This document shows positions 15,840 through 24,516 of a DNA stretch of 64,000 nt, piece by piece. Each line of letters opens with the position of its first letter. The stretch's first letter is position 1. The notes under the pieces were generated by a model that made no database searches, was not told where the DNA came from, and saw only the letters and a list, made by a program, of their open reading frames with translations. This stretch comes from a virus. The stretch lies in IMG/VR virus record IMGVR_UViG_3300035670_000058, positions 50,681 to 114,680 of that record. One strand, 5' to 3'. Made by a program: the position numbers and the translations under genes.

Positions 15840-16024
15840 TGGAAAAGAATACTGAAATCGCCGTCTGTGACGAATGCGGCATGGACTACGATCACAAAGG
15901 CCATTGCGATATCTGTGGAAAAGCAATTCTCTCTACATGGAAGATGCATGATGCAGTTTGGGGGCATGAAAGAGAAACAGACTCTGAAGCGGATGCTCGA
16001 TACGAAAGAATGTACGAGCGCTAA
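15839..16024 (+). CDS. Zinc-ribbon peptide, 61 aa
   Basis: CDECGMDYDHKGHCDICG is a compact CxxC...CxxC zinc ribbon; the rest is acidic. Overlaps the previous stop by one base. Confidence 0.65.
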   Translation: MEKNTEIAVCDECGMDYDHKGHCDICGKAILSTWKMHDAVWGHERETDSEADARYERMYER

Positions 16025-16038
16025 TTGGAGAAATAAAG

Positions 16039-16314
16039 ATGGCGCGATACTTTTGCGTCAGATGTAAAGAAATGCTGAATACGCTAGATAAGCCACATCT
16101 TTGCAAAGATGTGGCTTTGCGTTTGCAAGAGGCAGAGCGAACACTAAAGCGTGAGGAATGTCCTCCCAAATTTGGTCGCGGTAGACTAGATGATTGGCTG
16201 AAGAAAATGGATGCGCTTGACCCACAGGGCAAGCATGGTCCAAAAGGAAAGGCTCATGATTGGGCCATTGGTCATCATGGTGAGTGGATTGATCAATGTC
16301 ATCCAAAGGAGTGA
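16039..16314 (+). CDS. Small Cys/His protein, 91 aa
   Basis: CVRC, HLC and a later HGEWIDQCH suggest a zinc site. GGAG lies 12 bases upstream of the ATG. An internal repeat (AAGCCACATCTTTGCAAAGATGTGGCTT at about 16090-16117, arms of 12) inside the gene could form a hairpin in the mRNA. Confidence 0.6.
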   Translation: MARYFCVRCKEMLNTLDKPHLCKDVALRLQEAERTLKREECPPKFGRGRLDDWLKKMDALDPQGKHGPKGKAHDWAIGHHGEWIDQCHPKE

Positions 16315-16315
16315 G

Positions 16316-16567
16316 ATGAAGGAATACGAAAACGTCGAGAAGTACGTGAGTGAACTTCTTCAATACGATAAGGTGGTAGAAGCCACACAGGAATTGATCA
16401 ACGTCATCAATCAGGATGACGAAACAAATCAACCGATCAAGAAGATCGTCAGTGAAATGGATAAGGATGGCGAGTGGTGCGTATATGCCATCCTTCAAGA
16501 TAATAAATACTTCAAGTACGCAATGTACATCTACGAGAATGGTGACATTGTAGCAGATGGATGGTAA
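16316..16567 (+). CDS. Hypothetical acidic protein, 83 aa
   Basis: ATG 16316 with AAGGAG upstream, one base after the previous stop. N-terminal helix and a beta-rich C-terminal half (WCVYAILQDNKYFKYAMYIY). Unknown function. Confidence 0.6.
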   Translation: MKEYENVEKYVSELLQYDKVVEATQELINVINQDDETNQPIKKIVSEMDKDGEWCVYAILQDNKYFKYAMYIYENGDIVADGW

Positions 16568-16568
16568 A

Positions 16569-16811
16569 ATGAAGCACAAGAAGGTTCTCAACGATCTCCT
16601 GGCAAATCATTGTATTGCGAGGATGGCTGAAGATAAGTCCCATTATCTCTTCGTTATCGACACCCATTGCAATCACCTCTGGGTGGTCGCTAAAAAGACA
16701 GAGAAAGTCCTAGAGTACGATATCCTCTTTGCTGAGTTTCAGGGAATGAATACCAGCGAAGCGATGTATGAGAAAGTCAATCAAGTTTACAGCGATTGGA
16801 GGAAGTGGTAA
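16569..16811 (+). CDS. Hypothetical protein, 80 aa
   Basis: ATG 16569, one base after the previous stop (an ATG at 16557 is the alternative). HYLFVIDTHCNHLWVVAKK looks like a strand pair. No known domain. Confidence 0.55.
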   Translation: MKHKKVLNDLLANHCIARMAEDKSHYLFVIDTHCNHLWVVAKKTEKVLEYDILFAEFQGMNTSEAMYEKVNQVYSDWRKW

Positions 16812-17117
16812 ATGGCCCTGATAATCAATCTCAATGAGGGTGACCAGATTGGTCGCCTTATCTTTACCCGCAATCTTAGCGGAAGCCCTGATTGGCAGGG
16901 AACGGTTGCTCTTGTAAATGATACAAAGAGTGATCGTTTCTTTGTTATCAGTGGTATTATGAGTGCATTCGATACTGGTCGTCCAGAGATCGTGATCCTC
17001 CCTGCGGATGCAGATGGAGAGGTCATTGATTGGATCGAGGATGCTTGTTGGAGAAATCCACGAAATCTCGATGAGGTGATGTGGGACTTCTCCTTTATGT
17101 TGGAGGATGAGAATTAA
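16812..17117 (+). CDS. Hypothetical protein, 101 aa
   Basis: Starts directly after the previous stop. Beta-rich N-terminal half and acidic C-terminus (MLEDEN). No known domain; coupled to the next gene by a one-base overlap. Confidence 0.6.
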   Translation: MALIINLNEGDQIGRLIFTRNLSGSPDWQGTVALVNDTKSDRFFVISGIMSAFDTGRPEIVILPADADGEVIDWIEDACWRNPRNLDEVMWDFSFMLEDEN

Positions 17118-17371
17118 TGCAAAACATTCTACTCCCTGATCCAGAAAATGATCCTGATGAAGAAGCGGAGTTGACCTATCGCCTACAAGAAGCAATTCAC
17201 GAATACGAAGGTGATGGTGGCCCGTGTGAGGCATGGGCTAGGAAATTCTGCTACACCCATAATAAAGTCGATGATTGTGCTCCCTGTGGCGCACAGAAGT
17301 CCTCTGTCCTACATTATCCCGATCCAGAATGGCATGGCTGGGAATGCTATTGCCGGGAGTGCAGTGAATGA
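17117..17371 (+). CDS. Cys-rich acidic protein, 84 aa
   Basis: Seven cysteines, including CAPCG and a C-terminal CYCREC, with an acidic N-terminus. Likely zinc-binding. Overlaps the next start by 4 bases (ATGA). Confidence 0.6.
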   Translation: MQNILLPDPENDPDEEAELTYRLQEAIHEYEGDGGPCEAWARKFCYTHNKVDDCAPCGAQKSSVLHYPDPEWHGWECYCRECSE

Positions 17372-17598
17372 GTTACTGGATTTACTCTCATGATGACGAT
17401 GGTGAAATCGTCGTTGATCTGGGATCGACTCACACACATGATTTTGATGAGGCTTTGGCAATTGCTCTAAACCTCATGAGTGATTCAGATCGATTCGCAC
17501 AGCATCATATCCTGCGAATTGTGGATGAGAATAACGAAGGTCAGACGTGCTGGATTGCTGGTCCAGTTGAATACATGAGGGAGCATTATGAACGATAA
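17368..17598 (+). CDS. Hypothetical acidic protein, 76 aa
   Basis: Strongly acidic N-terminus (SHDDDGEIVVD), then a helix and strand. No known domain. Overlaps both neighbours. Confidence 0.6.
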   Translation: MSYWIYSHDDDGEIVVDLGSTHTHDFDEALAIALNLMSDSDRFAQHHILRIVDENNEGQTCWIAGPVEYMREHYER

Positions 17599-17770
17599 GT
17601 GTACAATCTGTGGCCTCACCTTCAAAGAGGCTATGGATAAGAAGCCCTACGATATCCATTCATTCAGTTGCAGCGATGCCGATCTTGGTATTGACATTGT
17701 TGCAGAAGCGGCTAAACTGCTTGGAATGAGCGATAAGGATTTGAAGGAGTTGCTTGATGCGGCGCGGTGA
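17588..17770 (+). CDS. Small zinc-knuckle-like protein, 60 aa
   Basis: CTICGLTF with a later HSFSC gives CxxC...HxxxC; the C-terminal half is an amphipathic helix. GGAG lies just upstream of the ATG. Confidence 0.6.
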   Translation: MNDKCTICGLTFKEAMDKKPYDIHSFSCSDADLGIDIVAEAAKLLGMSDKDLKELLDAAR

Positions 17771-18104
17771 TAACATTCCCTCTGTGAGTGATTACGCTCA
17801 TTGGGGAGAGGAAGCAGAAGCAGTTTGGTACGCAGAAAACAAATACGACATGGAGAATTGGGACGAGGAAATCGAACCCGATGACTTTGAGGATCGCTAC
17901 TACGCAGAGCCTGATCCAGATATTGAGATGACTTTCAATACAGAGGAGGACGCACAGGCATTTATGGATCGACCCCAAGATTGGGGTTATGATGTCGAGT
18001 CGTTGAGTATGACTCGATATGGCGATAAATGGGTAGTTGAAGGTTATACCAAAGAACTCCATCGAAAGTACGTTGAGATGAACAGAAGGGCCAGGTTTCA
18101 CTAA
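17757..18104 (+). CDS. Very acidic protein, 115 aa
   Basis: ATG 17757 (TTG 17754 also possible). About a quarter of the residues are Asp or Glu, concentrated at residues 15-70. Such proteins can mimic DNA or bind basic partners, but no family is recognised. The C-terminus turns basic. Confidence 0.55.
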   Translation: MRRGDNIPSVSDYAHWGEEAEAVWYAENKYDMENWDEEIEPDDFEDRYYAEPDPDIEMTFNTEEDAQAFMDRPQDWGYDVESLSMTRYGDKWVVEGYTKELHRKYVEMNRRARFH

Positions 18105-18335
18105 ATGATCGCTACAAGTGAAATGACAATTACAGAGCTGGAGGAAGCCATCACTCAACTCAATTACAAGATCACTAAGAAATACGATGGTGTCAAGGGT
18201 ATCTGTACCGTCACTCTTACATCAAAGGATGGTACAACGGTTATCACCGATGCAAATCGCAGTTCAATGGCTCTGTGGCGTGCCTATCGCAAGGCAATGC
18301 AATTCTGCCTTGATCAATTGAAGGGAGCAAGGTAA
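18105..18335 (+). CDS. Hypothetical protein, 76 aa
   Basis: Begins right after the previous stop. Alpha-beta composition with KGICTVTLTSKDGTTVITDA as probable strands. Unknown. Confidence 0.6.
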   Translation: MIATSEMTITELEEAITQLNYKITKKYDGVKGICTVTLTSKDGTTVITDANRSSMALWRAYRKAMQFCLDQLKGAR

Positions 18336-18340
18336 AGTAA

Positions 18341-18475
18341 ATGAACGAAGACAGCCACCTGGAAATGGAATACGAAGATCGCTTCGTTGCTGATACAGAT
18401 ATCGATGATGGGGAGATCGAGGAAGATATCGACTGGGATGGAGGTCCGGTAGATGGAACCGAAGAGTGGTTCTAA
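18341..18475 (+). CDS. Extremely acidic micro-protein, 44 aa
   Basis: ATG 18341 with an AAGG ribosome site. Nearly half of the residues are Asp or Glu and it has almost no basic residues. Its end overlaps the next gene by 23 bases. A DNA-mimic role is conceivable but unproven. Confidence 0.5.
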   Translation: MNEDSHLEMEYEDRFVADTDIDDGEIEEDIDWDGGPVDGTEEWF

Positions 18476-18734
18476 TATTGATACTACATACGAGGCATAT
18501 GCTATTGGCTATTTCTATGGAAGAGAGTTTGGGAATGATGAACCCGGTATTGCAGAACTAACTGCTAATGGAATGAATGACCATGCTGAGAATATGCATG
18601 CATTCAAGACAGGGTATGAGAGAGGCGTTGCAACCTACTGCGACAGATGGGAAGATGAACATGATTGTTCCGACGCTAAGCGTCCTTGTGATGATTGTCT
18701 TACAAGCAACTTGCCTGTATTTGATGGCGAATAA
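18453..18734 (+). CDS. Hypothetical protein, 93 aa
   Basis: Acidic protein with a helical middle (AIGYFYGREFGND and AFKTGYERGVATYCD) and C-terminal CDDC. Ends the first sub-operon of the array; a promoter follows. Confidence 0.6.
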   Translation: MEPKSGSNIDTTYEAYAIGYFYGREFGNDEPGIAELTANGMNDHAENMHAFKTGYERGVATYCDRWEDEHDCSDAKRPCDDCLTSNLPVFDGE

Positions 18735-18755
18735 AGATCGCTCATAATCTCATGG

Positions 18756-18806
18756 TAGCACACTCTCTGAAATTTATTTGACTTATCCTAGAAAGTGTGC
18801 TACAAT
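18756..18806 (+). promoter_or_regulatory. Promoter inside a long inverted repeat
   Basis: TTGACT (18778-18783), 17-bp spacer ending GTGTGC, TACAAT (18801-18806). TAGCACACT (18756-18764) and AGTGTGCTA (18794-18802) are perfect 9-bp inverted arms that bracket the -35 and overlap the -10. This could allow looping or a two-site repressor. Confidence 0.7.
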
Positions 18807-18855
18807 GAGGTCTGGAGTGTTCCTGACCCGTATAAAGAAAGGGACGGATCGGTAG

Positions 18856-19128
18856 ATGGAATTGCATCAGGTCAAGTTTGAGGATCACCTCACTATCTCG
18901 ACTCTGGTCAATGACAAAGAGCCAAAGCAAATGGTGAGGATTAGGTGGGGCGAGGGGTACGATAGAATTATCGTGTCGTATCGCGCACCTGAGATGGATG
19001 AGATTGATGTGCGGACTTTCATGGTCCCTCACGATCTCTCTGAGGAAGCACTATTTGCGATGTTCGAAGAAATTATCATGTGGGTACACAGCAATTTCTT
19101 CGTGGATAAGAAGGGGGCGATGAATTAG
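18856..19128 (+). CDS. Hypothetical protein, 90 aa
   Basis: First gene after the 18778 promoter. Beta-rich start and a helix near the C-terminus. The last base overlaps the GTG of the next gene. Confidence 0.6.
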   Translation: MELHQVKFEDHLTISTLVNDKEPKQMVRIRWGEGYDRIIVSYRAPEMDEIDVRTFMVPHDLSEEALFAMFEEIIMWVHSNFFVDKKGAMN

Positions 19129-19451
19129 TGGAAAGTCTAATCTGCACTAAGTGCGGAAAGGCAGTTATTATCATACGGCATAAAGAATTGGTCGAAGTTG
19201 ATAATGCCCTTAGCATCAAGTTTGAAGGTGGATATGGGTGGTTCGTTGATCCGCTAAATGATGATGAGGCGGATAGACTATCCATTATCCTGTGCCATGA
19301 GTGTGCCCATCAATTCTGTGATGATAACCCCTGGCTAACCAATATTATTGAGCCTCATACATCTCACTCCCATACGCATGAGTATCAGGATGCTCATCCT
19401 GAGCATTATGGATGGGATTATGACTTTAGGAGAAAGATCGATAAGAAATGA
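19128..19451 (+). CDS. Zinc-binding protein, 107 aa
   Basis: GTG start. CTKCGK near the N-terminus, then CHECAHQFC, a CxxC...CxxC zinc ribbon split by about 50 residues, and a His-rich tail (HTSHSHTHEY). Unknown role. Confidence 0.6.
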   Translation: MESLICTKCGKAVIIIRHKELVEVDNALSIKFEGGYGWFVDPLNDDEADRLSIILCHECAHQFCDDNPWLTNIIEPHTSHSHTHEYQDAHPEHYGWDYDFRRKIDKK

Positions 19452-19591
19452 ATGAGTCGGACTTTGATACAGAAGTCATCTTTGATCTTCCTGATGCTGA
19501 TATCAGTAACCCACCTGATTGGTGTGAAGAAATCCTAAGTAAAGACTGGGGTTTTATTTGGGACGATCTTCCTGAGGCTCCAGAATGGTAG
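19448..19591 (+). CDS. Acidic micro-protein, 47 aa
   Basis: ATG overlaps the previous stop (ATGA). Acidic and Trp-containing (PPDWCEEILSKDW). No family recognised. Confidence 0.5.
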   Translation: MNESDFDTEVIFDLPDADISNPPDWCEEILSKDWGFIWDDLPEAPEW

Positions 19592-19606
19592 AATGAGGAA
19601 AGGTAG

Positions 19607-19933
19607 ATGCCCAGAGATAAAAAGAAGTATAATGAGTATATGCGATGGAAAATCCTAGAGAGGTACCATGCACGTAGAGATGCTGCGCTAGAAGCCCTTG
19701 GTGGCAAATGTACGAGATGTGGTACAATCGCAAACCTACAATTTGATCATATTGATAGGCACACTAAAGAGTTTCCAGTTTCTAAGATGTGGTCACTATC
19801 GGAAAAGAGATTCTGGGCAGAGATTGCTAAATGCCAGATTCTCTGCAATGAGTGCCATAAAATCAAATCAAAGGAGAATAACGACTACTTAGGAAAGCGT
19901 ACAACTCCTTCTAGACTCAAGAAAGTGGAATAA
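19607..19933 (+). CDS. HNH endonuclease
   Basis: 108 aa. CTRCGTIANLQFDHID followed by CQILCNECHKIKS is the zinc-stabilised HNH core (CxxC, central DH, CxxC-H). GAGGAAAGG precedes the ATG. A free-standing homing-type nuclease right before the tRNA-Lys gene. Same general type as the gene at 47594. Confidence 0.85.
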   Translation: MPRDKKKYNEYMRWKILERYHARRDAALEALGGKCTRCGTIANLQFDHIDRHTKEFPVSKMWSLSEKRFWAEIAKCQILCNECHKIKSKENNDYLGKRTTPSRLKKVE

Positions 19934-19940
19934 ATTCCTT

Positions 19941-20014
19941 GGGCGCATAGTTTAACGGTAAAACAAGGTCCTTTTAAGTCCTAGTTTCGGGTTCGACTCC
20001 CGGTGCGCTCACCA
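19941..20014 (+). tRNA. tRNA-Lys (TTT)
   Basis: Cloverleaf: acceptor GGGCGCA paired with TGCGCTC, D arm with GGT, anticodon loop CTTTTAA, T loop TTCGACT, encoded A-CCA. The anticodon stem has one T-T mismatch. Isolated from the main tRNA cluster. Confidence 0.9.
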
Positions 20015-20032
20015 ATTCAGAAAGAAGAATAA

Positions 20033-20302
20033 ATGATTGTCACTGGTAAGGAACCCTTTATGCACAAGAAGGATATGTGTGCAGGAACATTCTGTTGTTT
20101 TCACAATCCTTCTGACCACAAGATGGTTGATTGGCCCATGAATTTGCGTACCGATGAATGGGCGGCCTCCCTTATTGAACGCCTATGTCCCCACGGTGTT
20201 GGTCATCCTGACCCTGATAGTGTTGCTTTTATGGAGAAGGCATTTCCAGAAGGTGGGGGAACATGGGGGGTACATGGATGCGATAGGTGCTGCATTGAAT
20301 GA
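20033..20302 (+). CDS. Conserved phage protein of unknown function (HGVGHPDPD type)
   Basis: 89 aa. MIVTGKEPFMHKKDMC, CCFHNPSDH, CPHGVGHPDPDS and a final GVHGCDRCC form a pattern I recall from small proteins of actinobacteriophages. The many Cys and His residues suggest a metal site. Function unknown. Confidence 0.6.
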   Translation: MIVTGKEPFMHKKDMCAGTFCCFHNPSDHKMVDWPMNLRTDEWAASLIERLCPHGVGHPDPDSVAFMEKAFPEGGGTWGVHGCDRCCIE

Positions 20303-20697
20303 TTACCCTCAGTAAACTTTATAAGCGTGATAAAGGTATCTGTCATATCTGTAATACAAGAGTAAATCGCCTTTCCGATGCTTCAAGAGATCATGTAATT
20401 CCTAAGTCCTTGGGTGGACGAGGAGTAACACATAATATTGCACTTGCACACCGATGGTGCAATAAACAGAAAGGGCATAAAGTATTTCGCGCAGAACAAC
20501 ATGGTATTGGCTGGGTCGTCGTGGACCCGAAAGGAGAAATCGTATCCGACGAATATGAAAGTGCGCTAGATGCCAGAATTATCGCAGAAGAATTGAATGA
20601 GGATCGTGTCTATTTGGACTCTCATTACGAAGAAGCAGCCCAAATGAGCGAGGACAGCGATATGTATGTCATCATTTCTAGGAGTGCAGATGCTTGA
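20299..20697 (+). CDS. HNH endonuclease
   Basis: 132 aa. CHICNTRV, SRDHVIPKSLGG and HNIALAHRWCNKQKG make a complete HNH nuclease core (residues about 15-60) with both CxxC/C ligands and catalytic His. An acidic C-terminal extension follows. Overlaps the upstream gene by 4 bases. Confidence 0.85.
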   Translation: MITLSKLYKRDKGICHICNTRVNRLSDASRDHVIPKSLGGRGVTHNIALAHRWCNKQKGHKVFRAEQHGIGWVVVDPKGEIVSDEYESALDARIIAEELNEDRVYLDSHYEEAAQMSEDSDMYVIISRSADA

Positions 20698-20905
20698 TGT
20701 AAGAACACTTCTAAGTGTCCACAGGCGATTGCGGGAGCATAAGAAAGGCTCCTTGATCGCTATTAGGAACAATATAGAATACGACCAATTTATGCGTGAC
20801 AATGCAGTAACACTAGTTGAAATCATCTTTGACTCAGTGCTTACTGAGATCGAAATCATGCTCGATGACACGCAGAAAGGGGTGAAGAATGCAGCCTCTG
20901 ATTGA
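20690..20905 (+). CDS. Hypothetical helical protein, 71 aa
   Basis: ATG 20690 has TAGGAG upstream. Basic N-terminal helix, amphipathic C-terminal helices. Unknown. Confidence 0.55.
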   Translation: MLDVRTLLSVHRRLREHKKGSLIAIRNNIEYDQFMRDNAVTLVEIIFDSVLTEIEIMLDDTQKGVKNAASD

Positions 20906-21026
20906 TCAAATCATGAACGAGGACAGTACACTGAACAAAATTGCCAGGGGTATAATCGCCGGCGCTGTGATTATCTTGACGGTTATGGTTATTGTCAAGT
21001 TTATGACCGGGCAATGGGCGCTGTAA
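20889..21026 (+). CDS. Small single-pass membrane protein, 45 aa
   Basis: ATG 20889, with AAAGGGG upstream, overlapping the previous gene by 17 bases. Residues about 21-40 (GIIAGAVIILTVMVIVKF) are a clear membrane segment with a short charged N-terminal part. Confidence 0.55.
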   Translation: MQPLIDQIMNEDSTLNKIARGIIAGAVIILTVMVIVKFMTGQWAL

Positions 21027-21129
21027 CGAATTATACCATCGAATAAAGAACGGAATCGAATTGGATTGACGAGCCGGTTACCCCGGCAATTGATCAGATA
21101 TATCTCTATTGAGAAAGGAAACTCAATTC

Positions 21130-22230
21130 ATGGCGTATTCTCACGGTGAGATCACCGATCATTTCGCTAAGCGGGAGAATAACCGCGATAAGCGGGGGAA
21201 TAACGTATTCACAGGACACGGGAATACAGAGATTTATTCCTACGGGACTCACTTCGTCCTTGCCATCGCGGATGATGATCGCAAGATTATCATTGTGAAT
21301 GGTGACCGATATAGCGTCACTACTGCTAGGCATCAATCCCTCCTTAGAAGCAGTCTTTTGGAATATCTTCCTAAGGGCTACCGACAGATTACTATCCCCT
21401 TTAGCGTGCTGTATGCTGCTAGGGTTGATAAGTACACTGTAACTCCTATTGATACAGAGACAGATTATGAGTCGGCTTATTGCAAGACTCATGATAAGTC
21501 TTTCTACGCTACCCAATTTGATACCGCTTATATGGTTCTTATGAGTCATAAGCGGGATAATGACTATGAGTGTCAGACTCATTATGAGCATCGCCTTGGC
21601 GGTAGTGTATTTCGAGCCAAGCCTCTTTACCATGAATTTAATCAAAACTATAAGTATTTTCTGTCGGGATTTGATGAGACTCACAACTCCCGAACCGATG
21701 GATATTTCATCTCTGAACTTCCACATTCTGTAAAGACTGTTGCGGATGGATATGAATCACTGAAACCCAAGGAAGTTAGGGATGCTATTGCTGCTGGGCT
21801 TGATGTCAAGCGTCAGGGTGATGCATTTGCTATCCCTGTGTCTGATCTCAATGTTCGCAGGATGACTAAGCAGAAGGCTCATCTCGTTCCTAAGTCCGGT
21901 TGGGCATACCGCGATGATGAGGGTAATGTCTATGGGACAGCGTATCCCGGTTATAGTAGGACAAATGGTAAGCCTGTAAAGTGGGAGTACGGACCTCTTG
22001 GTAAGGAGTTGGAGATTCCTACGTTTATGATTGAGGGCCGCAATTCTCATGGGGCAAATGAGATTGCAGTTGATCGCTATGGGCATGTGTATGCCCGTGG
22101 TAATCTTATGCATCGTCCTATGGTGCGAATGCCTGAGCATAGAAATATCCCTCTAGGCAAGACTTGGCACCGTATCGTTTTCAATAGGGCTAAGGCTAGT
22201 TGGCAATCTACAACTGGTAGGGTTGACTAA
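21130..22230 (+). CDS. Conserved phage protein of unknown function, 366 aa
   Basis: Largest protein of the array. ATG 21130 preceded by AAAGGA. A run of beta strands in the N-terminal half and a C-terminal motif (YARGNLMHRPMVRMPEHRNI) of the style seen in abundant large proteins of actinobacteriophages. It begins a new sub-operon after 100 bases that contain a GCCG-7-CGGC hairpin. Confidence 0.6.
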   Translation: MAYSHGEITDHFAKRENNRDKRGNNVFTGHGNTEIYSYGTHFVLAIADDDRKIIIVNGDRYSVTTARHQSLLRSSLLEYLPKGYRQITIPFSVLYAARVDKYTVTPIDTETDYESAYCKTHDKSFYATQFDTAYMVLMSHKRDNDYECQTHYEHRLGGSVFRAKPLYHEFNQNYKYFLSGFDETHNSRTDGYFISELPHSVKTVADGYESLKPKEVRDAIAAGLDVKRQGDAFAIPVSDLNVRRMTKQKAHLVPKSGWAYRDDEGNVYGTAYPGYSRTNGKPVKWEYGPLGKELEIPTFMIEGRNSHGANEIAVDRYGHVYARGNLMHRPMVRMPEHRNIPLGKTWHRIVFNRAKASWQSTTGRVD

Positions 22231-22242
22231 ATCGAGGTACTT

Positions 22243-22911
22243 ATGAGTAGCAACCTCATTCAGTTTGCCTCTATCTTTGATGCTGCGGGTTGCAAGATCA
22301 ACTTCAATTCGCATATCATGGAGGCAGAGATTATCTCGTATCCTACGGGAAGAACTGGGGTTATTGAGGGAGCAATTGATGAGATCGATTGCTTCCTCGA
22401 TACCAAGACATTCAATGATGGTATTGCAATCCTTGCGATTGCAGATCAGATTGATGGTAACCCCAATCCCCTAGCGATAGAGACTCGCAATACTATTCTC
22501 AATAACGCCGGCTTGAAGAAGAACAATAGATATATCACTCAAGCCCTGGCACTTCTAAAGACAAATAAGAGTTGGCATTCAAGTGAGGTTCCAAACGAAT
22601 GCACATACTTTGGCGATCTTTGTACCACAAGAGGTATCACAGAGGTAGATGGAAAGCGGGGGCGTAAAAGTAGCCGTCTACCTGATGACTATCATATCCG
22701 AAAGACTAGCGGGATTATCAACCGTGAGCAATTGATCACACCACTTCTTGAGGAAGTGTATCGTGCAATCCCGCAGGAAAATCTTATCAGTATGAAGCCC
22801 AAAGAGGGTAACATTATCAATCTTGATAAGATTGATGAATTGGAGCCAGAGGAACTGGCTCGTATTCTCCAGCGTATTAGAGAAGCAGAGGTCAAGGTAA
22901 ATGACGCCTGA
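22243..22911 (+). CDS. Hypothetical protein, 222 aa
   Basis: Mixed alpha-beta protein; a basic patch GKRGRKSSR is near residue 137 and a long acidic helix at the C-terminus. No known domain. Cotranscribed with the 21130 gene. Confidence 0.6.
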   Translation: MSSNLIQFASIFDAAGCKINFNSHIMEAEIISYPTGRTGVIEGAIDEIDCFLDTKTFNDGIAILAIADQIDGNPNPLAIETRNTILNNAGLKKNNRYITQALALLKTNKSWHSSEVPNECTYFGDLCTTRGITEVDGKRGRKSSRLPDDYHIRKTSGIINREQLITPLLEEVYRAIPQENLISMKPKEGNIINLDKIDELEPEELARILQRIREAEVKVNDA

Positions 22912-23161
22912 TAAGGTTATTGGATTTCCAGCAACCGTTGAGCGATTTATCAAGTTGCGAAACGAAGAGATTGCAAATTGCTCCCTCTGTCAGAAGCATA
23001 AACCGGGGGAGATGATGCCAAGTCATTTCCTATCTGATAAGGTGATTGATGGTCAACTGTGCCTCTACACAGGAAATTGTGGTGGAAATGGAAGACGATT
23101 CAATCCAGTCCTTGAAGAGTTTGTTGGCAATGCTCATTGTACCTGTGATGCGTGCTTCTAA
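22901..23161 (+). CDS. Cys-rich zinc-type protein, 86 aa
   Basis: CSLCQKHKPG and a C-terminal CTCDACF, with CGGNG in between, suggest two metal-binding knuckles. Overlaps both neighbours. Confidence 0.6.
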   Translation: MTPDKVIGFPATVERFIKLRNEEIANCSLCQKHKPGEMMPSHFLSDKVIDGQLCLYTGNCGGNGRRFNPVLEEFVGNAHCTCDACF

Positions 23162-23400
23162 TGGATGACGAGCAGGAACAGGCTCTAGAGCAAGCCTACA
23201 GAGAAGAGGCTATGTATCACAAGGGATGGGATGACTCCCGAGAGTATTATCGAGAGGCATTCCAAATCCTTGTGATGGACATGGGTTTCATGGGTGAATT
23301 CAAACTCACTCATGAGGTTGTAAATGATATCTTCAATGAGCATCCTGAAGATGCTGCTGGTATTCTCTATCAGGCAGCACTCAATAGAGGACAACCGTAA
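23161..23400 (+). CDS. Hypothetical acidic protein, 79 aa
   Basis: ATG 23161 overlaps the previous TAA (TAATG). Mainly helical and acidic. Ends in another TAATG overlap with the next gene. Confidence 0.6.
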   Translation: MDDEQEQALEQAYREEAMYHKGWDDSREYYREAFQILVMDMGFMGEFKLTHEVVNDIFNEHPEDAAGILYQAALNRGQP

Positions 23401-23831
23401 TGGTAGATGATAATGTGATGTATGTGGGTAGATACCCAGCAAGCATGTTGCTTGATATCCTCTCTGATGGAATTGATTGGAGTGCCAGAGGATTTTGGGC
23501 ACAGGTTGAAAAATTTAGTTGGTATTGGTGGTATGTACGCGATGATAAGGGTGAGCCTGATATGAATAAGGTTAGCCCTGATCTAACTCCTGATACCGTG
23601 CTAATGAAAGTGCGCGATGATGAAGATGGAGAGGCAAACGAAGAGCATCGAGTATTTACTCCCATTACCCTCAATGATCTTGCACAGTCTACTGATTGGG
23701 CGCTGGAAGAGTATTCTCATCTCTTTGGATACTCTGTAAGCAAGGGCAAGATTGTTGATATTGACTATGATGCAATCGGTGCTGATGTGATCATTCAGAA
23801 GATTGTACTTGGAGAGGTGATTTATGGGTAA
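23400..23831 (+). CDS. Hypothetical protein, 143 aa
   Basis: Trp-rich region KFSWYWWYVRDDKG near residue 40, acidic middle. No known domain. Coupled on both sides. Confidence 0.6.
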   Translation: MVDDNVMYVGRYPASMLLDILSDGIDWSARGFWAQVEKFSWYWWYVRDDKGEPDMNKVSPDLTPDTVLMKVRDDEDGEANEEHRVFTPITLNDLAQSTDWALEEYSHLFGYSVSKGKIVDIDYDAIGADVIIQKIVLGEVIYG

Positions 23832-24036
23832 AGGATATCGTGTTGAATGGTCTATTGTGCTTGAAGCAGATGATCATGTTGATGCTGCTCTACAAGCGTG
23901 GGCCACTCTAGATGATTCAACTACATACAATCAATACGCAACCGTCCTCTTTGTGGAAGAATATGAGGGCGATGGATCAGATCGTAAGATGATTGACATG
24001 GAAGACATGCATATGGAGGACAATCCCCGTGCCTAG
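23824..24036 (+). CDS. Hypothetical acidic protein, 70 aa
   Basis: GGAGAGG lies just upstream of ATG 23824. Begins with a strand (YRVEWSIVLEADDH), Met- and Asp-rich end. Unknown. Confidence 0.6.
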   Translation: MGKGYRVEWSIVLEADDHVDAALQAWATLDDSTTYNQYATVLFVEEYEGDGSDRKMIDMEDMHMEDNPRA

Positions 24037-24283
24037 GTCGCTTGAAGATATGAAGCGTGATCGTGGCGGTATGTGTCATCGCTGTGGTATGGATATTATG
24101 AGTCCTGAACAGAAGGATCATACATACTGCAATGACTGCTGGGATACAATGCTCGCTCATTCCTTTGAGCGAGATGATGATGATCTTTGTGCCCAGTGTG
24201 GAGAGGATGAGAATTATCGTCCTCATGACATTTACAGGCGCAAGATCGCTGATAGAATGTATAGAATTGCGGGGCTTGGATGA
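24029..24283 (+). CDS. Zinc-ribbon protein, 84 aa
   Basis: GTG 24029 with GGAGGA 8 bases upstream. CHRCGMD, CNDCWD and CAQCGED give three CxxC pairs, so one or two zinc ribbons. Confidence 0.65.
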   Translation: MPRSLEDMKRDRGGMCHRCGMDIMSPEQKDHTYCNDCWDTMLAHSFERDDDDLCAQCGEDENYRPHDIYRRKIADRMYRIAGLG

Positions 24284-24516
24284 CTGTTGGTCTATCTATG
24301 ATGGAACCCGATGAGCCTGAAGAGGGAGATTACGCTTCCTTTGATGGTGGTTTCAAGTGGTACCAATATAATAAGATTGTACTCTCATGTAGTGAGGATG
24401 ATGATCCTGCGGCTAGACTAGCGATCCATGCCGCGCTCAATAACTACTGGCCTAACGCATGGCTATTCTCTGATCATGGTAACGCACATCTATTCATCTA
24501 TTTGAAGGAGAAGTAA
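24280..24516 (+). CDS. Hypothetical acidic protein, 78 aa
   Basis: ATGA overlap with the preceding gene and TAATG overlap with the next. Acidic N-terminus, aromatic C-terminal half. Unknown. Confidence 0.6.
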   Translation: MTVGLSMMEPDEPEEGDYASFDGGFKWYQYNKIVLSCSEDDDPAARLAIHAALNNYWPNAWLFSDHGNAHLFIYLKEK

